DNA of 64,000 bases from UBA1205 sp045534635 (GTDB lineage Bacteria > Bacteroidota > Bacteroidia > Bacteroidales > WCHB1-69), in assembly GCA_045534635.1 (NCBI GenBank), contig JAZSKB010000039.1, positions 83,805 through 147,804 on the forward strand, written 5' to 3'. The translations under genes and the position numbers were made by a program. This document shows positions 27,702 to 36,645 of this stretch, one piece after another. Within the stretch, counting starts at the first letter, position 1. Each line of letters begins with the position of its first letter. A model generated the notes under the pieces. It was not told the DNA's origin, did no database searches, and saw nothing but the letters and a program-made list of their open reading frames with translations.

Positions 27702-28169
27702 TTAGAAACGGAAATGAGAGAATGCTTTGTTTGCTTCTGCCATTCTGTGAATATCTTCTTTACGTTTAAAAGCGGCACCTTCTTCTTTGTATGCAGCCAT
27801 AATTTCAGCGGCTAATCTTTGACTCATTGATTTCTCATGACGTTTGCGAGAGAAATTAATAAGATTTTTCATTCCTACAGATTGTTTACGTTCTGGACGA
27901 ATTTCTGATGGAATTTGAAATGTTGCACCACCAATTCTTCTACTACGAACTTCAACAGAAGGTGTTACATTTGCCAACGCTTTTTTCCAAACCTCTAACC
28001 CATCTTCGTTAGTTTTGTTTGCAACTACATCTATTGCATCATAAAATATTTTGAATGCAGTATTTTTTTTGCCTCCCAACATAATATTGTTGACAAACTT
28101 TGTTACCTGAACATCACCATATTTTGGGTCTGGTAAAATTATTCTTTTCTTTGGACTTGATTTTCTCAT
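27702..28169 (-). CDS. rpsG: 30S ribosomal protein S7
   Basis: A 155-residue protein that organises the 30S head. MRKSSPKKRIILPDPKYGD and GGATFQIPSEIRPERK are family signatures. Confidence 0.98.
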   Translation of the reverse strand: MRKSSPKKRIILPDPKYGDVQVTKFVNNIMLGGKKNTAFKIFYDAIDVVANKTNEDGLEVWKKALANVTPSVEVRSRRIGGATFQIPSEIRPERKQSVGMKNLINFSRKRHEKSMSQRLAAEIMAAYKEEGAAFKRKEDIHRMAEANKAFSHFRF

Positions 28170-28193
28170 ATTATCTTTTATAGATATTACTAA

Positions 28194-28574
28194 CTATGCT
28201 TTTGCTTTAGGACGTTTTGCACCATATTTTGAACGTCTTTGTTTTCTTCCTTCTACACCAGAAGTATCTAATGCACCACGAATGATATGGTATCTTACAC
28301 CTGGAAGGTCTTTTACCCTACCACCTCTAATCATCACGATTGAGTGTTCTTGCAAATTGTGACCTTCGCCTGGAATGTAGGCATTCACTTCTTTTTGATT
28401 TGTAAGTCTTACTCTGGCTACTTTACGCATTGCAGAATTTGGTTTTTTGGGTGTGGTTGTATATACTCTCACACATACACCTCTACGTTGCGGACAAGAA
28501 TCCAATGCAGGAGACTTACTCTTGTACTTCATTTGAGTTCTTCCTTTTCTAACTAATTGTTGTATTGTAGGCAT
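28194..28574 (-). CDS. rpsL: 30S ribosomal protein S12
   Basis: A 126-residue decoding-centre protein. The PKKPNSAMRKVARVRLTN segment keeps the lysine that in E. coli (K42/K43) gives streptomycin sensitivity, and the second loop GRVKDLPGVRYH is wild type. It is the first gene of the 18-kb cluster. Confidence 0.98.
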   Translation of the reverse strand: MPTIQQLVRKGRTQMKYKSKSPALDSCPQRRGVCVRVYTTTPKKPNSAMRKVARVRLTNQKEVNAYIPGEGHNLQEHSIVMIRGGRVKDLPGVRYHIIRGALDTSGVEGRKQRRSKYGAKRPKAKA

Positions 28575-28639
28575 ATCTTACAATTTATCCTTTATTTTTT
28601 TATTTATACTTTTCCCTTTATAATATTTTTTTGGGAATG

Positions 28640-28647
28640 CAAATGTA
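28640..28647 (-). promoter_or_regulatory. Promoter -7 box for the ribosomal cluster
   Basis: Minus strand reads TACATTTG (TAnnTTTG), 66 bases upstream of the rpsL ATG, with a leader of about 60 bases. It is the only good match ahead of rpsL. Confidence 0.5.
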
Positions 28648-29121
28648 TAATTTTTTTTCCTAATAAGAACTCTTTTTCAATAAAATAATTAAAAAAATAT
28701 ATCAACATCTTCGTTAACAGGCTCAATATCTTCTTTTTTTTCTTTATATTTTAATATAATTATTTGATTTATAATACATTATAAATACAACAAGAAAACA
28801 ACAACAAACACAAAAAAAATCTCAACACTGATATATTTTTTTCTATTTTGATTTATTTTTTAACAAAATAGAGTTAATTTTTTTCTATTCTCAACATTTT
28901 TTTTGGTCTCATTTGGAAGCATTTTTGAAAAAAACTGTACAAAATGCATCAATTTTACTCATTATTTTATCGTCCATTTTATTGCAAATCGCATCTTTAT
29001 TTATAATCATTGATTTTGAAACAAATTCTAGTATATTATATATAATAGTAAGATTTGTTTCAGCACAAAATTAAAATCACAAATAAATTTTTATCAATAG
29101 TGTTTTATATTGTTTTTTTTG

Positions 29122-29129
29122 TACTTTTG
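29122..29129 (+). promoter_or_regulatory. Promoter -7 box for the TetR-activase operon
   Basis: TACTTTTG matches TAnnTTTG, 40 bases before the ATG at 29170. Confidence 0.45.
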
Positions 29130-29169
29130 CATATCAACAATTTTGTTAAACAGATTAGTTAATTAAAAT

Positions 29170-29793
29170 ATGAACAATATTGATAATCTATCAAATAGTG
29201 CTGAAGCAATACTTTTAGCTGCCAAAAAAGTATTTTTGCAAAAAGGGTATGCTGGTGCCACTACTACCGAAATTGCCCGTCAAGCGGGAGTTACACATGC
29301 TATGCTTCATTATTATTATGGCACAAAAGAAAACATATTTATAAAAATACTTGAATCAAGTGCACAAGAAATGATGACATCATTTTCATCTGCACTCAAT
29401 AGTGATTTGCCATTTTTTGAAAAAATTAAAGTTTGTATCGAATTACATTTTGATTTTGTAGTTCAAAACCCGACTATGCCTTTTTTTCTTTTAAATGAAT
29501 TTATCTCCAATGTAAAAAATATAAAAATGGCATATCCATTTTTAAACCCTATAATGATATCATGTTACAATATTTTACAAGAACAAATTCAAAATGAGGT
29601 GGCGAATAACAATATTCGTTATATAGAAGCCAGTCATTTACTATATAATATTATATCACTTAATGTTTGTTCTGTTATGATACAACCATTATCTGAACAT
29701 TTATTTAATATAAACCAAGAAGAATACAAAGCATTTTTGGCACAAAGGAAATTAGAAAATATTGAAATTATATTTAATCGATTATATAAATAG
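29170..29793 (+). CDS. TetR/AcrR family transcriptional regulator
   Basis: A 207-residue regulator. The N-terminal helix-turn-helix (about residues 12-58: AKKVFLQKGYAGATTTEIAR then HAMLHYYYGTKENIF) is typical of TetR; the rest is the ligand-binding and dimerisation domain. It ends 3 bases before the giant activase gene, so it probably controls its own operon. The ligand is unknown; an acyl-CoA or related metabolite is a guess from the neighbour. Confidence 0.92.
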   Translation: MNNIDNLSNSAEAILLAAKKVFLQKGYAGATTTEIARQAGVTHAMLHYYYGTKENIFIKILESSAQEMMTSFSSALNSDLPFFEKIKVCIELHFDFVVQNPTMPFFLLNEFISNVKNIKMAYPFLNPIMISCYNILQEQIQNEVANNNIRYIEASHLLYNIISLNVCSVMIQPLSEHLFNINQEEYKAFLAQRKLENIEIIFNRLYK

Positions 29794-29796
29794 CAA

Positions 29797-32700
29797 ATGA
29801 GAAAAGAAGTTCCAATATATAATATAGGTATAGACATTGGTTCTACGACATTAAAAATGGTTGTCCTTGATTCCACAGGAGAAATATTATATACAGACTA
29901 TCGAAGACACAATACCGATATAAAACAAGCAGCAAGAGAAAGTTATGAAAAACTATATCATCAACTTGGAGATTGTAAGATGAATATCACAATGACAGGT
30001 TCTGTTGGTATGGGATATGCTGAAAAAATCGGAGCAAATTTTGTTCAAGAAGTTGTTGCCGCAGCAGAATTTGTAAAAATCAAATATCCAGAAGTACGTA
30101 CATTTATTGATATCGGCGGAGAAGACAGTAAAATGATATTTTTTGAGGAAGGAAAAATACCAGATATTCGTATGAATGGTAATTGTGCAGGAGGAACTGG
30201 AGCATTTATTGACCAAACATCGGCATTATTAGAAATAGAAACATCTGAATTAAACAATTTAGCCAAACAAGCAAAAAATAGCTATCCGATAGCAAGTCGC
30301 TGTGGTGTATTTTCAAAAACTGATGTCCAAAATTTGATAAGCCGTAATGTAAGTCGTAACGATATTGCAGCCTCTGTTTTCAATGCTATAGCAATACAAG
30401 TAATAAGTTCATTGGCAAAAGGACATGATATTTATCCCAAAATATTTATGTGTGGTGGACCATTTGCATTTTTATCAGAACTTAAAAAAGCATTTCAAAA
30501 TGTACTCAATCTACAAGAAGAAGATTGTATTTTACCAGAAAAAGCAGAATTAATTCCTGCTTGGGGTTGTGCATTAATTTCTCTACAAAAAGCACAAAAA
30601 AACAATATTCGATTAACAGAAGTTATTTATTTAATACGATTCAAAAAAGAAGATTTATTCCAAGAATCCATCAGCAATAGATTACCAAAGTTATTTGATT
30701 CTCAAGAAGATTTTGAGCAATGGCAACAAAACAAAATAGTACATTTTGTACCACGAATCAAAATTGAAGAACTCGAAGACGAAGAATGTTTTTTGGGAGT
30801 AGATTCTGGTTCAACAACAACAAAATTGGTAGTTTTAGACAAAAAAGGACGTATTTTTTTTGAAGATTATAGCCGTAATAAAGGCGATAGCTTTAATGCT
30901 TTTTTAGAAGCATTGAAAAGATTGAAATCGTATGCTGAAAATCACAACAAACATTTAAAAATTGTTGGTAGTGCGGCTACTGGTTACGGAGAAAATTTAA
31001 TAAAGACCGCATTCAATCTTCAAAGTGGCGTTGTGGAAACAATAGCCCATTTTTTGGCAGCCAAACAAGTAAAACCCGATTTATCGTTTATTCTTGATAT
31101 TGGTGGACAAGATATGAAAGCGATTTACATAGAAAATGGAAGTATCAATCGATTGGAAATCAATGAAGCATGTTCTTCTGGTTGTGGTTCTTTTATAGAA
31201 AATTTTGCGAATATGCTACATTATCCAGTAGCAGAATTTGCAAAAATATCTTGTTTTGCACAACAACCTTACGACCTCGGTACACGCTGTACCGTTTTTA
31301 TGAATTCAAAAGTAAAACAAGCAATGCGAGAAGGTGCTGCTACTGAAGATATTGCTGCGGGATTTTCTTATTCGGTTATTAAAAATTGTCTTTTTAAAGT
31401 TCTTAAAATAAAAAACATTGATGAATTAGGAGAAAATATTGTTGTTCAAGGTGGAACATTTAAAAATTTATCTATTGTTAGAGCATTAGAAATACTTACA
31501 GGAAAATCGGTGTATTATTCAGATATTCCTGAATTAATGGGAGCATACGGTGCTGCAATTTATGCACAACATCACCATAATTTAAACAATAGTGTAAACA
31601 TCGACCATTTAATTCATTCTCAAGAATATAATTCTACATTTGAACATTGCAAAGGTTGTGAAAATCAATGTACTGTAAAGATATTTCATTTTAACAATGG
31701 AAATATATTTTACTCTGGCAACAATTGCGAAAAAATATATTCCAACAAAGATGAAAATTTTGTAAAAGGTGAAAATCAACATAATACAAAATACAAACTT
31801 CTTTTCAATCGTCCGATAATAAATAAAGAGAAAAGCAAATTACGTATCGGAATACCTCGTGCATTGGGGATTTACGAAAATTATCCTTTTTGGAATGCTT
31901 TACTTTCGGCTTGTGACATTCAAATAGTACTTTCGGGAACATCAAGCAATAATCTTTACCAAAAAGGCATTCGTACATTGATGTCTGACAATATTTGTTT
32001 TCCTGCTAAATTGATGCACGGGCACATTGTTGATTTGATAGAGAAAAAAGTGGATAGAATACTTTATCCATATATTGTTTTTGAACGAAAAGAAGACAAA
32101 TTATCAAAAAATAGTTACAATTGTCCTATTGTAGCAGGTTATTCCGATGTTTTAAAAAGTTCGATAGAACCTGCAGAAGAGCACAATATTCCATTAGATT
32201 CGCCAATTGTATCGTTTAACAATGAGAAATTGCTTCGTAAATCTTGTACCAAATATTTATTGAGTTTAGGTGTTGATAAAAAAAATATCTCACAAGCAAT
32301 TGATAAGGCAATTGCTGCACAAAATGAATATATGTCAACACTTCAAAAAGATGCTCAACGAATAATAGAAAATGCGAAAAAAAATAACAAAATGGTTGTT
32401 GTCTTGGCATGTCGTCCATATCATATCGACCCATTGATTCAACATAAAATTTCTGATGTTATAGCAGATATGGGGATAGATATTATCACAGAAAACATTG
32501 TAAATAAAGAAGATAACACGATTTACAAACATATTCATTCTATTACACAATGGGCATATCCAAATCGAATTTTCAAGGCTGCAAACTATGTTGCCAATAG
32601 CAAAGATAATATTCATTTTGTAGAATTAACTTCCTTTGGTTGCGGACCAGATGCATTTATTTTAGATGAAGTTGCTGAAATTTTGAAAAGAAAAGGCAAA

Positions 32701-34059
32701 AACCTTACTATTTTAAAAATTGACGATGTAAACAACATTGGTTCTTTACGTTTACGGATTCGTTCTGTAATAGAAAGCATTAAATTTCAAAGTGTTATAC
32801 AAAAAGATTTGCCATTTAAGACAACAAAATTATTTACCAAATCGGAAAAACATCGTACAATTTTAGCACCTTATTTTGCAGAAGGATATTCTGAATTATT
32901 ACCTCCATTATTTAAATTAATGGGATACAACCTCATCAATTTACCATCTGGCGATATAGAAAGTGCAGAATTAGGATTGAAATATGCTAACAATGAAATA
33001 TGTTATCCTGCAACTATTGTTGTAGGCTCTATTATCAAAGCATTACAAAGCGGAAAATACAATTTTAATGATATTGCCGTAGGAATAACACAAACAGGAG
33101 GACAATGTCGAGCATCTAATTATATTTCATTAATAAAGAATGCTTTAGTATCTGCAGGTTTTGAACATGTTCCTGTGATTTCTGTGGCTTTTGGCGATGA
33201 TATGACCAACGAACAACCCGGTTTTAAGCTCAAATGGAATAAATGTTTCAAAACTGCACTTTTTGCATTAATGTTTTCCGATGCTTTATCTAAATTGTAT
33301 TATCCTGCTGTTTGTAGAGAAAACAAAAAAGGTATTGCTGCTCAATTAAGAAAACAATATCTACAAGCCTCACTTGCTTTAATAGAAAAAAAAGACAGAA
33401 AAGGTTTGCTAAAATTGCTTGAAAAAGCGGTAAAAGATTTTGAGGCTATCACAATAAACAACGACAAAGTTCCTGTTATTGGCGTTGTTGGAGAAATATA
33501 CATTAAATACAACTCTTTTAGTCACAAACATGTTTTAGATTGGTTAAGCAATCAAGGTATTGAAGTAGTGGCACCTTCTATGTATAATTTTTTCATTATT
33601 AGTTTTGTAAATCAACATATTAACAAGCATACACATCTAAAAAAAGTAGCAATTCCACTTTGGCTCAACGATAAAATTTATAATTGTGTTTACAAATACG
33701 CTAAACAATTTGACAAAGTTGGTTCTAAATATCAATATTACAGACCTTTTTCAAATATATTCCATGATGCAAAATTAGCTGTTGAAATCATCAATCCGGC
33801 TGCCAATTTTGGTGAAGGGTGGCTGATTCCTGCTGAATTGGCAAGTTTTGCCAATAGCGGTATCAACAATGCTATTAGTTTACAACCTTTTGGTTGTATT
33901 GCCAATCATGTAATTTCTAAAGGTATTGAAAAACGTGTCAAAAAATTGTATCCTAAAATGAATTTATTGTCATTAGATTTTGATTCGGGAACATCTGAAG
34001 CCAATGTACTCAATAGGTTGCATTTTATGGTAGAAAATTGTAAACACTTATCAGATTAA
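29797..34059 (+). CDS. Giant acyl-CoA dehydratase activase-like protein
   Basis: A 1420-residue protein with two tandem BcrA/BadF-type ATPase domains (about 5-265, starting GIDIGSTTLKMVVLD, and about 330-590, starting GVDSGSTTTKLVVLD). A DUF2229-type region follows (about 685-920) with a dehydratase-subunit-like C-terminal part (about 1010-1390). Each ATPase domain keeps both iron-sulfur cysteines of the HgdC family (NCAGGTG and SRCGVF; ACSSGCG and TRCTVF). HgdC-type activases use ATP to inject an electron into 2-hydroxyacyl-CoA dehydratases. No separate dehydratase genes are nearby, so the true partner or reaction is unknown. The family is oxygen-sensitive, which suggests an anaerobe. Confidence 0.88.
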   Translation: MRKEVPIYNIGIDIGSTTLKMVVLDSTGEILYTDYRRHNTDIKQAARESYEKLYHQLGDCKMNITMTGSVGMGYAEKIGANFVQEVVAAAEFVKIKYPEVRTFIDIGGEDSKMIFFEEGKIPDIRMNGNCAGGTGAFIDQTSALLEIETSELNNLAKQAKNSYPIASRCGVFSKTDVQNLISRNVSRNDIAASVFNAIAIQVISSLAKGHDIYPKIFMCGGPFAFLSELKKAFQNVLNLQEEDCILPEKAELIPAWGCALISLQKAQKNNIRLTEVIYLIRFKKEDLFQESISNRLPKLFDSQEDFEQWQQNKIVHFVPRIKIEELEDEECFLGVDSGSTTTKLVVLDKKGRIFFEDYSRNKGDSFNAFLEALKRLKSYAENHNKHLKIVGSAATGYGENLIKTAFNLQSGVVETIAHFLAAKQVKPDLSFILDIGGQDMKAIYIENGSINRLEINEACSSGCGSFIENFANMLHYPVAEFAKISCFAQQPYDLGTRCTVFMNSKVKQAMREGAATEDIAAGFSYSVIKNCLFKVLKIKNIDELGENIVVQGGTFKNLSIVRALEILTGKSVYYSDIPELMGAYGAAIYAQHHHNLNNSVNIDHLIHSQEYNSTFEHCKGCENQCTVKIFHFNNGNIFYSGNNCEKIYSNKDENFVKGENQHNTKYKLLFNRPIINKEKSKLRIGIPRALGIYENYPFWNALLSACDIQIVLSGTSSNNLYQKGIRTLMSDNICFPAKLMHGHIVDLIEKKVDRILYPYIVFERKEDKLSKNSYNCPIVAGYSDVLKSSIEPAEEHNIPLDSPIVSFNNEKLLRKSCTKYLLSLGVDKKNISQAIDKAIAAQNEYMSTLQKDAQRIIENAKKNNKMVVVLACRPYHIDPLIQHKISDVIADMGIDIITENIVNKEDNTIYKHIHSITQWAYPNRIFKAANYVANSKDNIHFVELTSFGCGPDAFILDEVAEILKRKGKNLTILKIDDVNNIGSLRLRIRSVIESIKFQSVIQKDLPFKTTKLFTKSEKHRTILAPYFAEGYSELLPPLFKLMGYNLINLPSGDIESAELGLKYANNEICYPATIVVGSIIKALQSGKYNFNDIAVGITQTGGQCRASNYISLIKNALVSAGFEHVPVISVAFGDDMTNEQPGFKLKWNKCFKTALFALMFSDALSKLYYPAVCRENKKGIAAQLRKQYLQASLALIEKKDRKGLLKLLEKAVKDFEAITINNDKVPVIGVVGEIYIKYNSFSHKHVLDWLSNQGIEVVAPSMYNFFIISFVNQHINKHTHLKKVAIPLWLNDKIYNCVYKYAKQFDKVGSKYQYYRPFSNIFHDAKLAVEIINPAANFGEGWLIPAELASFANSGINNAISLQPFGCIANHVISKGIEKRVKKLYPKMNLLSLDFDSGTSEANVLNRLHFMVENCKHLSD

Positions 34060-34079
34060 CATCTCTTTTTCAATAGAAA

Positions 34080-34229
34080 CTCTGTTCTACCGAATTTTGC
34101 AATGTTGTTGCTTTTATATTTTTTTATCAATGGAGGTTGAGTCTGCCGAAACCTCCGCAATTCATGTGTTTTAATTTTCGGTGTCTCCGATAGACTCAGA
34201 TAGCGAACACACGCACTGCGTGTGTTCGC
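34080..34229. repeat. Dispersed hairpin repeat plus 13-bp perfect palindrome
   Basis: In minus orientation this holds the GCAACAACATTGC palindrome, AT-rich spacer and AGGTT-type arm, then a GTGTC-type arm. It ends with GCGAACACACGCA / TGCGTGTGTTCGC (34203-34229), a perfect 13-bp stem around one base. This is the same repeat family as at 1738-1985. It directly abuts the left inverted repeat of the restriction-modification cassette. Confidence 0.8.
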
Positions 34230-34283
34230 ATTACAAATACTTATATTCAATCCTGATGGATTACAAATCCAGCAGAACGGCAA
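34230..34283 (-). repeat. Left inverted repeat of the restriction-modification cassette
   Basis: The minus strand of these 54 bases matches the plus strand of 36785-36838 at 47 of 54 positions without gaps. The two copies face each other across the REase-methyltransferase pair. This copy runs into the 3' end of the REase gene and encodes its last 11 residues and stop codon. Confidence 0.85.
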
Positions 34284-35368
34284 TAACATACCTCTAACGA
34301 ATAATCAAATTCTTCATTTTTGTATAAAATCAAAGAATCAAAACCTGCGATGTCAAGTTTCTCAATGGTCAATAATTCCCGTTGTTTTAACCTCAATACT
34401 TTACGAAGAATCCAATTCCCAAGTGCTTTGTTTGGATTGGACATGAGAGCTTTAGAGTTGTCTTGACACACTTTTGCTTGAAGCACATTCCCATCAGGTA
34501 AACGGAGTTTAAACACAACATCTCGACTTGGAAAAAAATCAGGTTGCAATTTGTGTATTTTGGCTGGTATTTTGATGTAAACTTCATCGGGGTCTCGCGG
34601 ACGCCCATTTGCATTCCATTGATTCAATCCTGACCGTTCTTCAACTTTACGCACACCATTTTTATCTGTCGAATATAGTGGAAGAATAACATTTGGTCTG
34701 TTTTCGATACGTTCTAAAAGTATCGAATTACCAATTAATTGCTCCAATAACAAATAAGGATCTTTAATAATATCAATTGGCAAATGGACACATTCTTGTG
34801 GAACTTCAAAATGCTTCATCAATACCGATTTACTTTTATTAAAAGTGTATTTATGCTTTCCATCATCAAATGTGATACTTTTTTCGGAATCTTTGACTCG
34901 TGCTATTTCTTCTGTGTTTACAAAATCATAGTCCGCATTGAATAGAATCAGTTCATTATAAGACCGACCGACAATATGGTATATTGGTTTTTCTATATTG
35001 TAAAGATTGTTTGCCAACAAAATTCGTTCATTTCTAAATTCAGCTAATTTATACGCAAGTTCATCGCCATGAAGTAATCTTAATTGTGTTGAAAGTTTAT
35101 TAAACTCTGCAATTTTTTCGATGGATTGGTTATTTTTGAGTTGAAATGTTTTTATCCCAACCCCGATATTAGCGATTCGAGCATCATAAGCTGTGTCTGT
35201 GCGAGAAAGATTTTCTGCTTTCAAATATTTGCAAAACAAATTTTCTGTTACTCTGTAATGTATGAACGGAATTTCTGATTCAGAAAACAAATTGGATAGT
35301 TGTCCCATAAGCGACAACATTTTTATATATTGTTCATTGGTTAACCAATCATGTACTGATAAATTCAT
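34247..35368 (-). CDS. Type II restriction endonuclease with C-terminal B3-like DNA-binding domain
   Basis: A 373-residue protein overlapping the upstream C5 methyltransferase by 4 bases, the usual coupling of a modification-restriction pair. The C-terminal ~110 residues (from GLNQWNANGRPRDPDEVYI through VFKLRLPDGNVLQAKVCQ to KQRELLTIEKLDIAGFDSL) resemble the plant B3-like recognition domain of NgoFVII/BfiI-type enzymes. The N-terminal part does not show the phospholipase-D HxK motif; DARIANIGVGIKTF (about residues 61-75) could be a diverged PD-(D/E)xK site. The final residues CRSAGFVIHQD are encoded by a dispersed repeat, so the original C-terminus seems replaced. Confidence 0.75.
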   Translation of the reverse strand: MNLSVHDWLTNEQYIKMLSLMGQLSNLFSESEIPFIHYRVTENLFCKYLKAENLSRTDTAYDARIANIGVGIKTFQLKNNQSIEKIAEFNKLSTQLRLLHGDELAYKLAEFRNERILLANNLYNIEKPIYHIVGRSYNELILFNADYDFVNTEEIARVKDSEKSITFDDGKHKYTFNKSKSVLMKHFEVPQECVHLPIDIIKDPYLLLEQLIGNSILLERIENRPNVILPLYSTDKNGVRKVEERSGLNQWNANGRPRDPDEVYIKIPAKIHKLQPDFFPSRDVVFKLRLPDGNVLQAKVCQDNSKALMSNPNKALGNWILRKVLRLKQRELLTIEKLDIAGFDSLILYKNEEFDYSLEVCYCRSAGFVIHQD

Positions 35369-36351
35369 AGTAAATCAATTATTTGTTGTGCTACCATACG
35401 AATAAGAGGAACTGTAACTGAATTTCCTGCTTGCTTATAGCATTTACTTTTTGCTATATTTGGGAAACTATATTGTTCAGGGAATCCTTGAAAGTTCAAA
35501 CATTCTTTAGGGGTTAATTTTCTAAATCCGTTTGGGGTGATGATTAACGGAACATTATGTCCTCCAGTTCCCATATTAGCTGTTAGCGTTGGACAGACAT
35601 TTGATTGATTTTGCCTAACATATTGTCTTCTCCACTGATACACCGTGTTATTATCAGTCATCATCTCTTTAAGAAATGGGTAATAGCGAAAATCTTCCCT
35701 ATAAAAAAGACTTTCGTCTGTTTCTGAATAATCAATACAATCATGAATTGTTCGTGTTAATGGTTGCTTGGAAGGGAAAGTGAATTTTGTATAATTAGGA
35801 ACTTGTTCAGAGTCAAATCCAACAATAAATATTCGTTCCCTATTTTGTGGAATGTTGGCATATTCCATTGTATTCAAAATTTTGCTAAAAACTATATAAC
35901 CAAAATCTTGCAATGTTTTCTCTATTACTGCAAAAGTTCTTCCTTTATCATGATTCTTTAAATTCTTTACATTTTCAAGGAAAAACACTTTGGGTTGATG
36001 GTCTCTGATTATGGTTGCTATATCAAAAAACAAAGTCCCGCGTGTGTCATTAAAACCACGCTGATAACCAGCGATTGAAAAAGCTTGACAGGGAAATCCT
36101 GCACAAAGAATATCAAATTTTTGTGGAATATAATTTTTAACTTCTTGTTTTGTAATGTCGCCCAATGGGATTTCACCAAAATTGTGGTAATATGTTTTTT
36201 TCGCATCTTCATCCCATTCTGATGAATAAACACATTTACCTCCAATATCTTGCATTGCTAATCTAAAACCACCTATTCCTGCAAACAAGTCAATGAATGT
36301 AAAGGTAGTTTCGTTTTTTTGAGAGAACGGAATCGCTCTATTCTGTGCCAT
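35365..36351 (-). CDS. DNA (cytosine-5) methyltransferase
   Basis: A 328-residue C5 methyltransferase. Motif I is FIDLFAGIGGFRLA, the catalytic Pro-Cys is in CAGFPCQAFS (motif IV), ENV is in FFLENVKN (motif VI), and the C-terminal motifs include LTPKECLNFQGFP and YKQAGNSVTVPL. The frame is open to a TTG at 36378, but the ATG at 36351 (MAQNRAIPF) is preferred. The TTG lies within a perfect inverted repeat that abuts this ATG. It protects host DNA against the adjoining REase; the target sequence cannot be read from the protein. Confidence 0.95.
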   Translation of the reverse strand: MAQNRAIPFSQKNETTFTFIDLFAGIGGFRLAMQDIGGKCVYSSEWDEDAKKTYYHNFGEIPLGDITKQEVKNYIPQKFDILCAGFPCQAFSIAGYQRGFNDTRGTLFFDIATIIRDHQPKVFFLENVKNLKNHDKGRTFAVIEKTLQDFGYIVFSKILNTMEYANIPQNRERIFIVGFDSEQVPNYTKFTFPSKQPLTRTIHDCIDYSETDESLFYREDFRYYPFLKEMMTDNNTVYQWRRQYVRQNQSNVCPTLTANMGTGGHNVPLIITPNGFRKLTPKECLNFQGFPEQYSFPNIAKSKCYKQAGNSVTVPLIRMVAQQIIDLL

Positions 36352-36378
36352 TGATAGTATTTTTTTGCATACTATCAA
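36351..36378 (-). promoter_or_regulatory. Perfect 10-bp inverted repeat at the methyltransferase start
   Basis: TTGATAGTAT, an 8-base A/T-rich loop, then ATACTATCAA. The repeat ends on the first base of the ATG. It could be an RNA hairpin that limits ribosome access or an operator bound by a regulator; C5 methyltransferases such as M.SsoII and M.EcoRII are known to repress their own genes through operators of this kind. Confidence 0.55.
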
Positions 36379-36385
36379 TCACTAC

Positions 36386-36560
36386 GGACATAAAAAAGGT
36401 GTGAACCTCTATTCGCGTTCACGGTGGAGCCTAGGAGAACCACCGCCAATAACCTTAGAGAATCCACACTATGTGTGAATTATTAGGTTATTGTAAGAAG
36501 TCCTATAAAGGCACATCCGTGAAGCATTATCCGTTTCGTTGAGAAATCAGTTTCCTAGGC
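36386..36560 (-). ncRNA. Structured leader RNA of the C5 methyltransferase operon
   Basis: On the minus strand: an 8-bp pairing GCCTAGGA (36553-36560) with TCCTAGGC (36429-36436); a perfect 9-bp stem CAATAACCT/AGGTTATTG (36485-36493 with 36447-36455) capped by an 8-bp hairpin with a 3-base loop (36462-36480); and a hairpin CGGTGG/CCACCG (36422-36445) whose loop contains TCCTAGGC, so the 8-bp pairing would be a pseudoknot. The 3' hairpin GTGAAC/GTTCAC (36401-36422) is followed by ACC and a T run. The last 12 bases (36386-36397) are identical to the end of the leader at 1392-1403. No known RNA class recognised. Confidence 0.55.
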
Positions 36561-36616
36561 TTTTTTCTTTTCGAACGCGAAATAATAGTAATGCTTTGTT
36601 AATAAAAAATTGTTTA

Positions 36617-36635
36617 CATGCTTACTATTAGCATG
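36617..36635 (-). promoter_or_regulatory. Operator-like palindrome downstream of the -7 box
   Basis: CATGCT-7 bases-AGCATG, a 6-bp inverted repeat about 10 bases downstream of the -7 box at 36646-36653. A bound regulator here would block transcription start. No C-protein gene is visible in the cassette. Confidence 0.35.
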
Positions 36636-36645
36636 AAAACTTTTG

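Larger units (their letters stand above)
28575..29169. other. AT-rich divergent intergenic region
   Basis: About 595 bases of very AT-rich DNA between the divergently transcribed rpsL and the TetR gene. It holds a -7 box at each end and nothing else recognisable: no tRNA, no open frame with coding character. Confidence 0.75.

Noticed and set aside
28575..29169. Possible small RNA or tRNA in the long divergent gap
   Set aside because: No cloverleaf, no GC-rich stem and no terminator were found; only AT-rich sequence.
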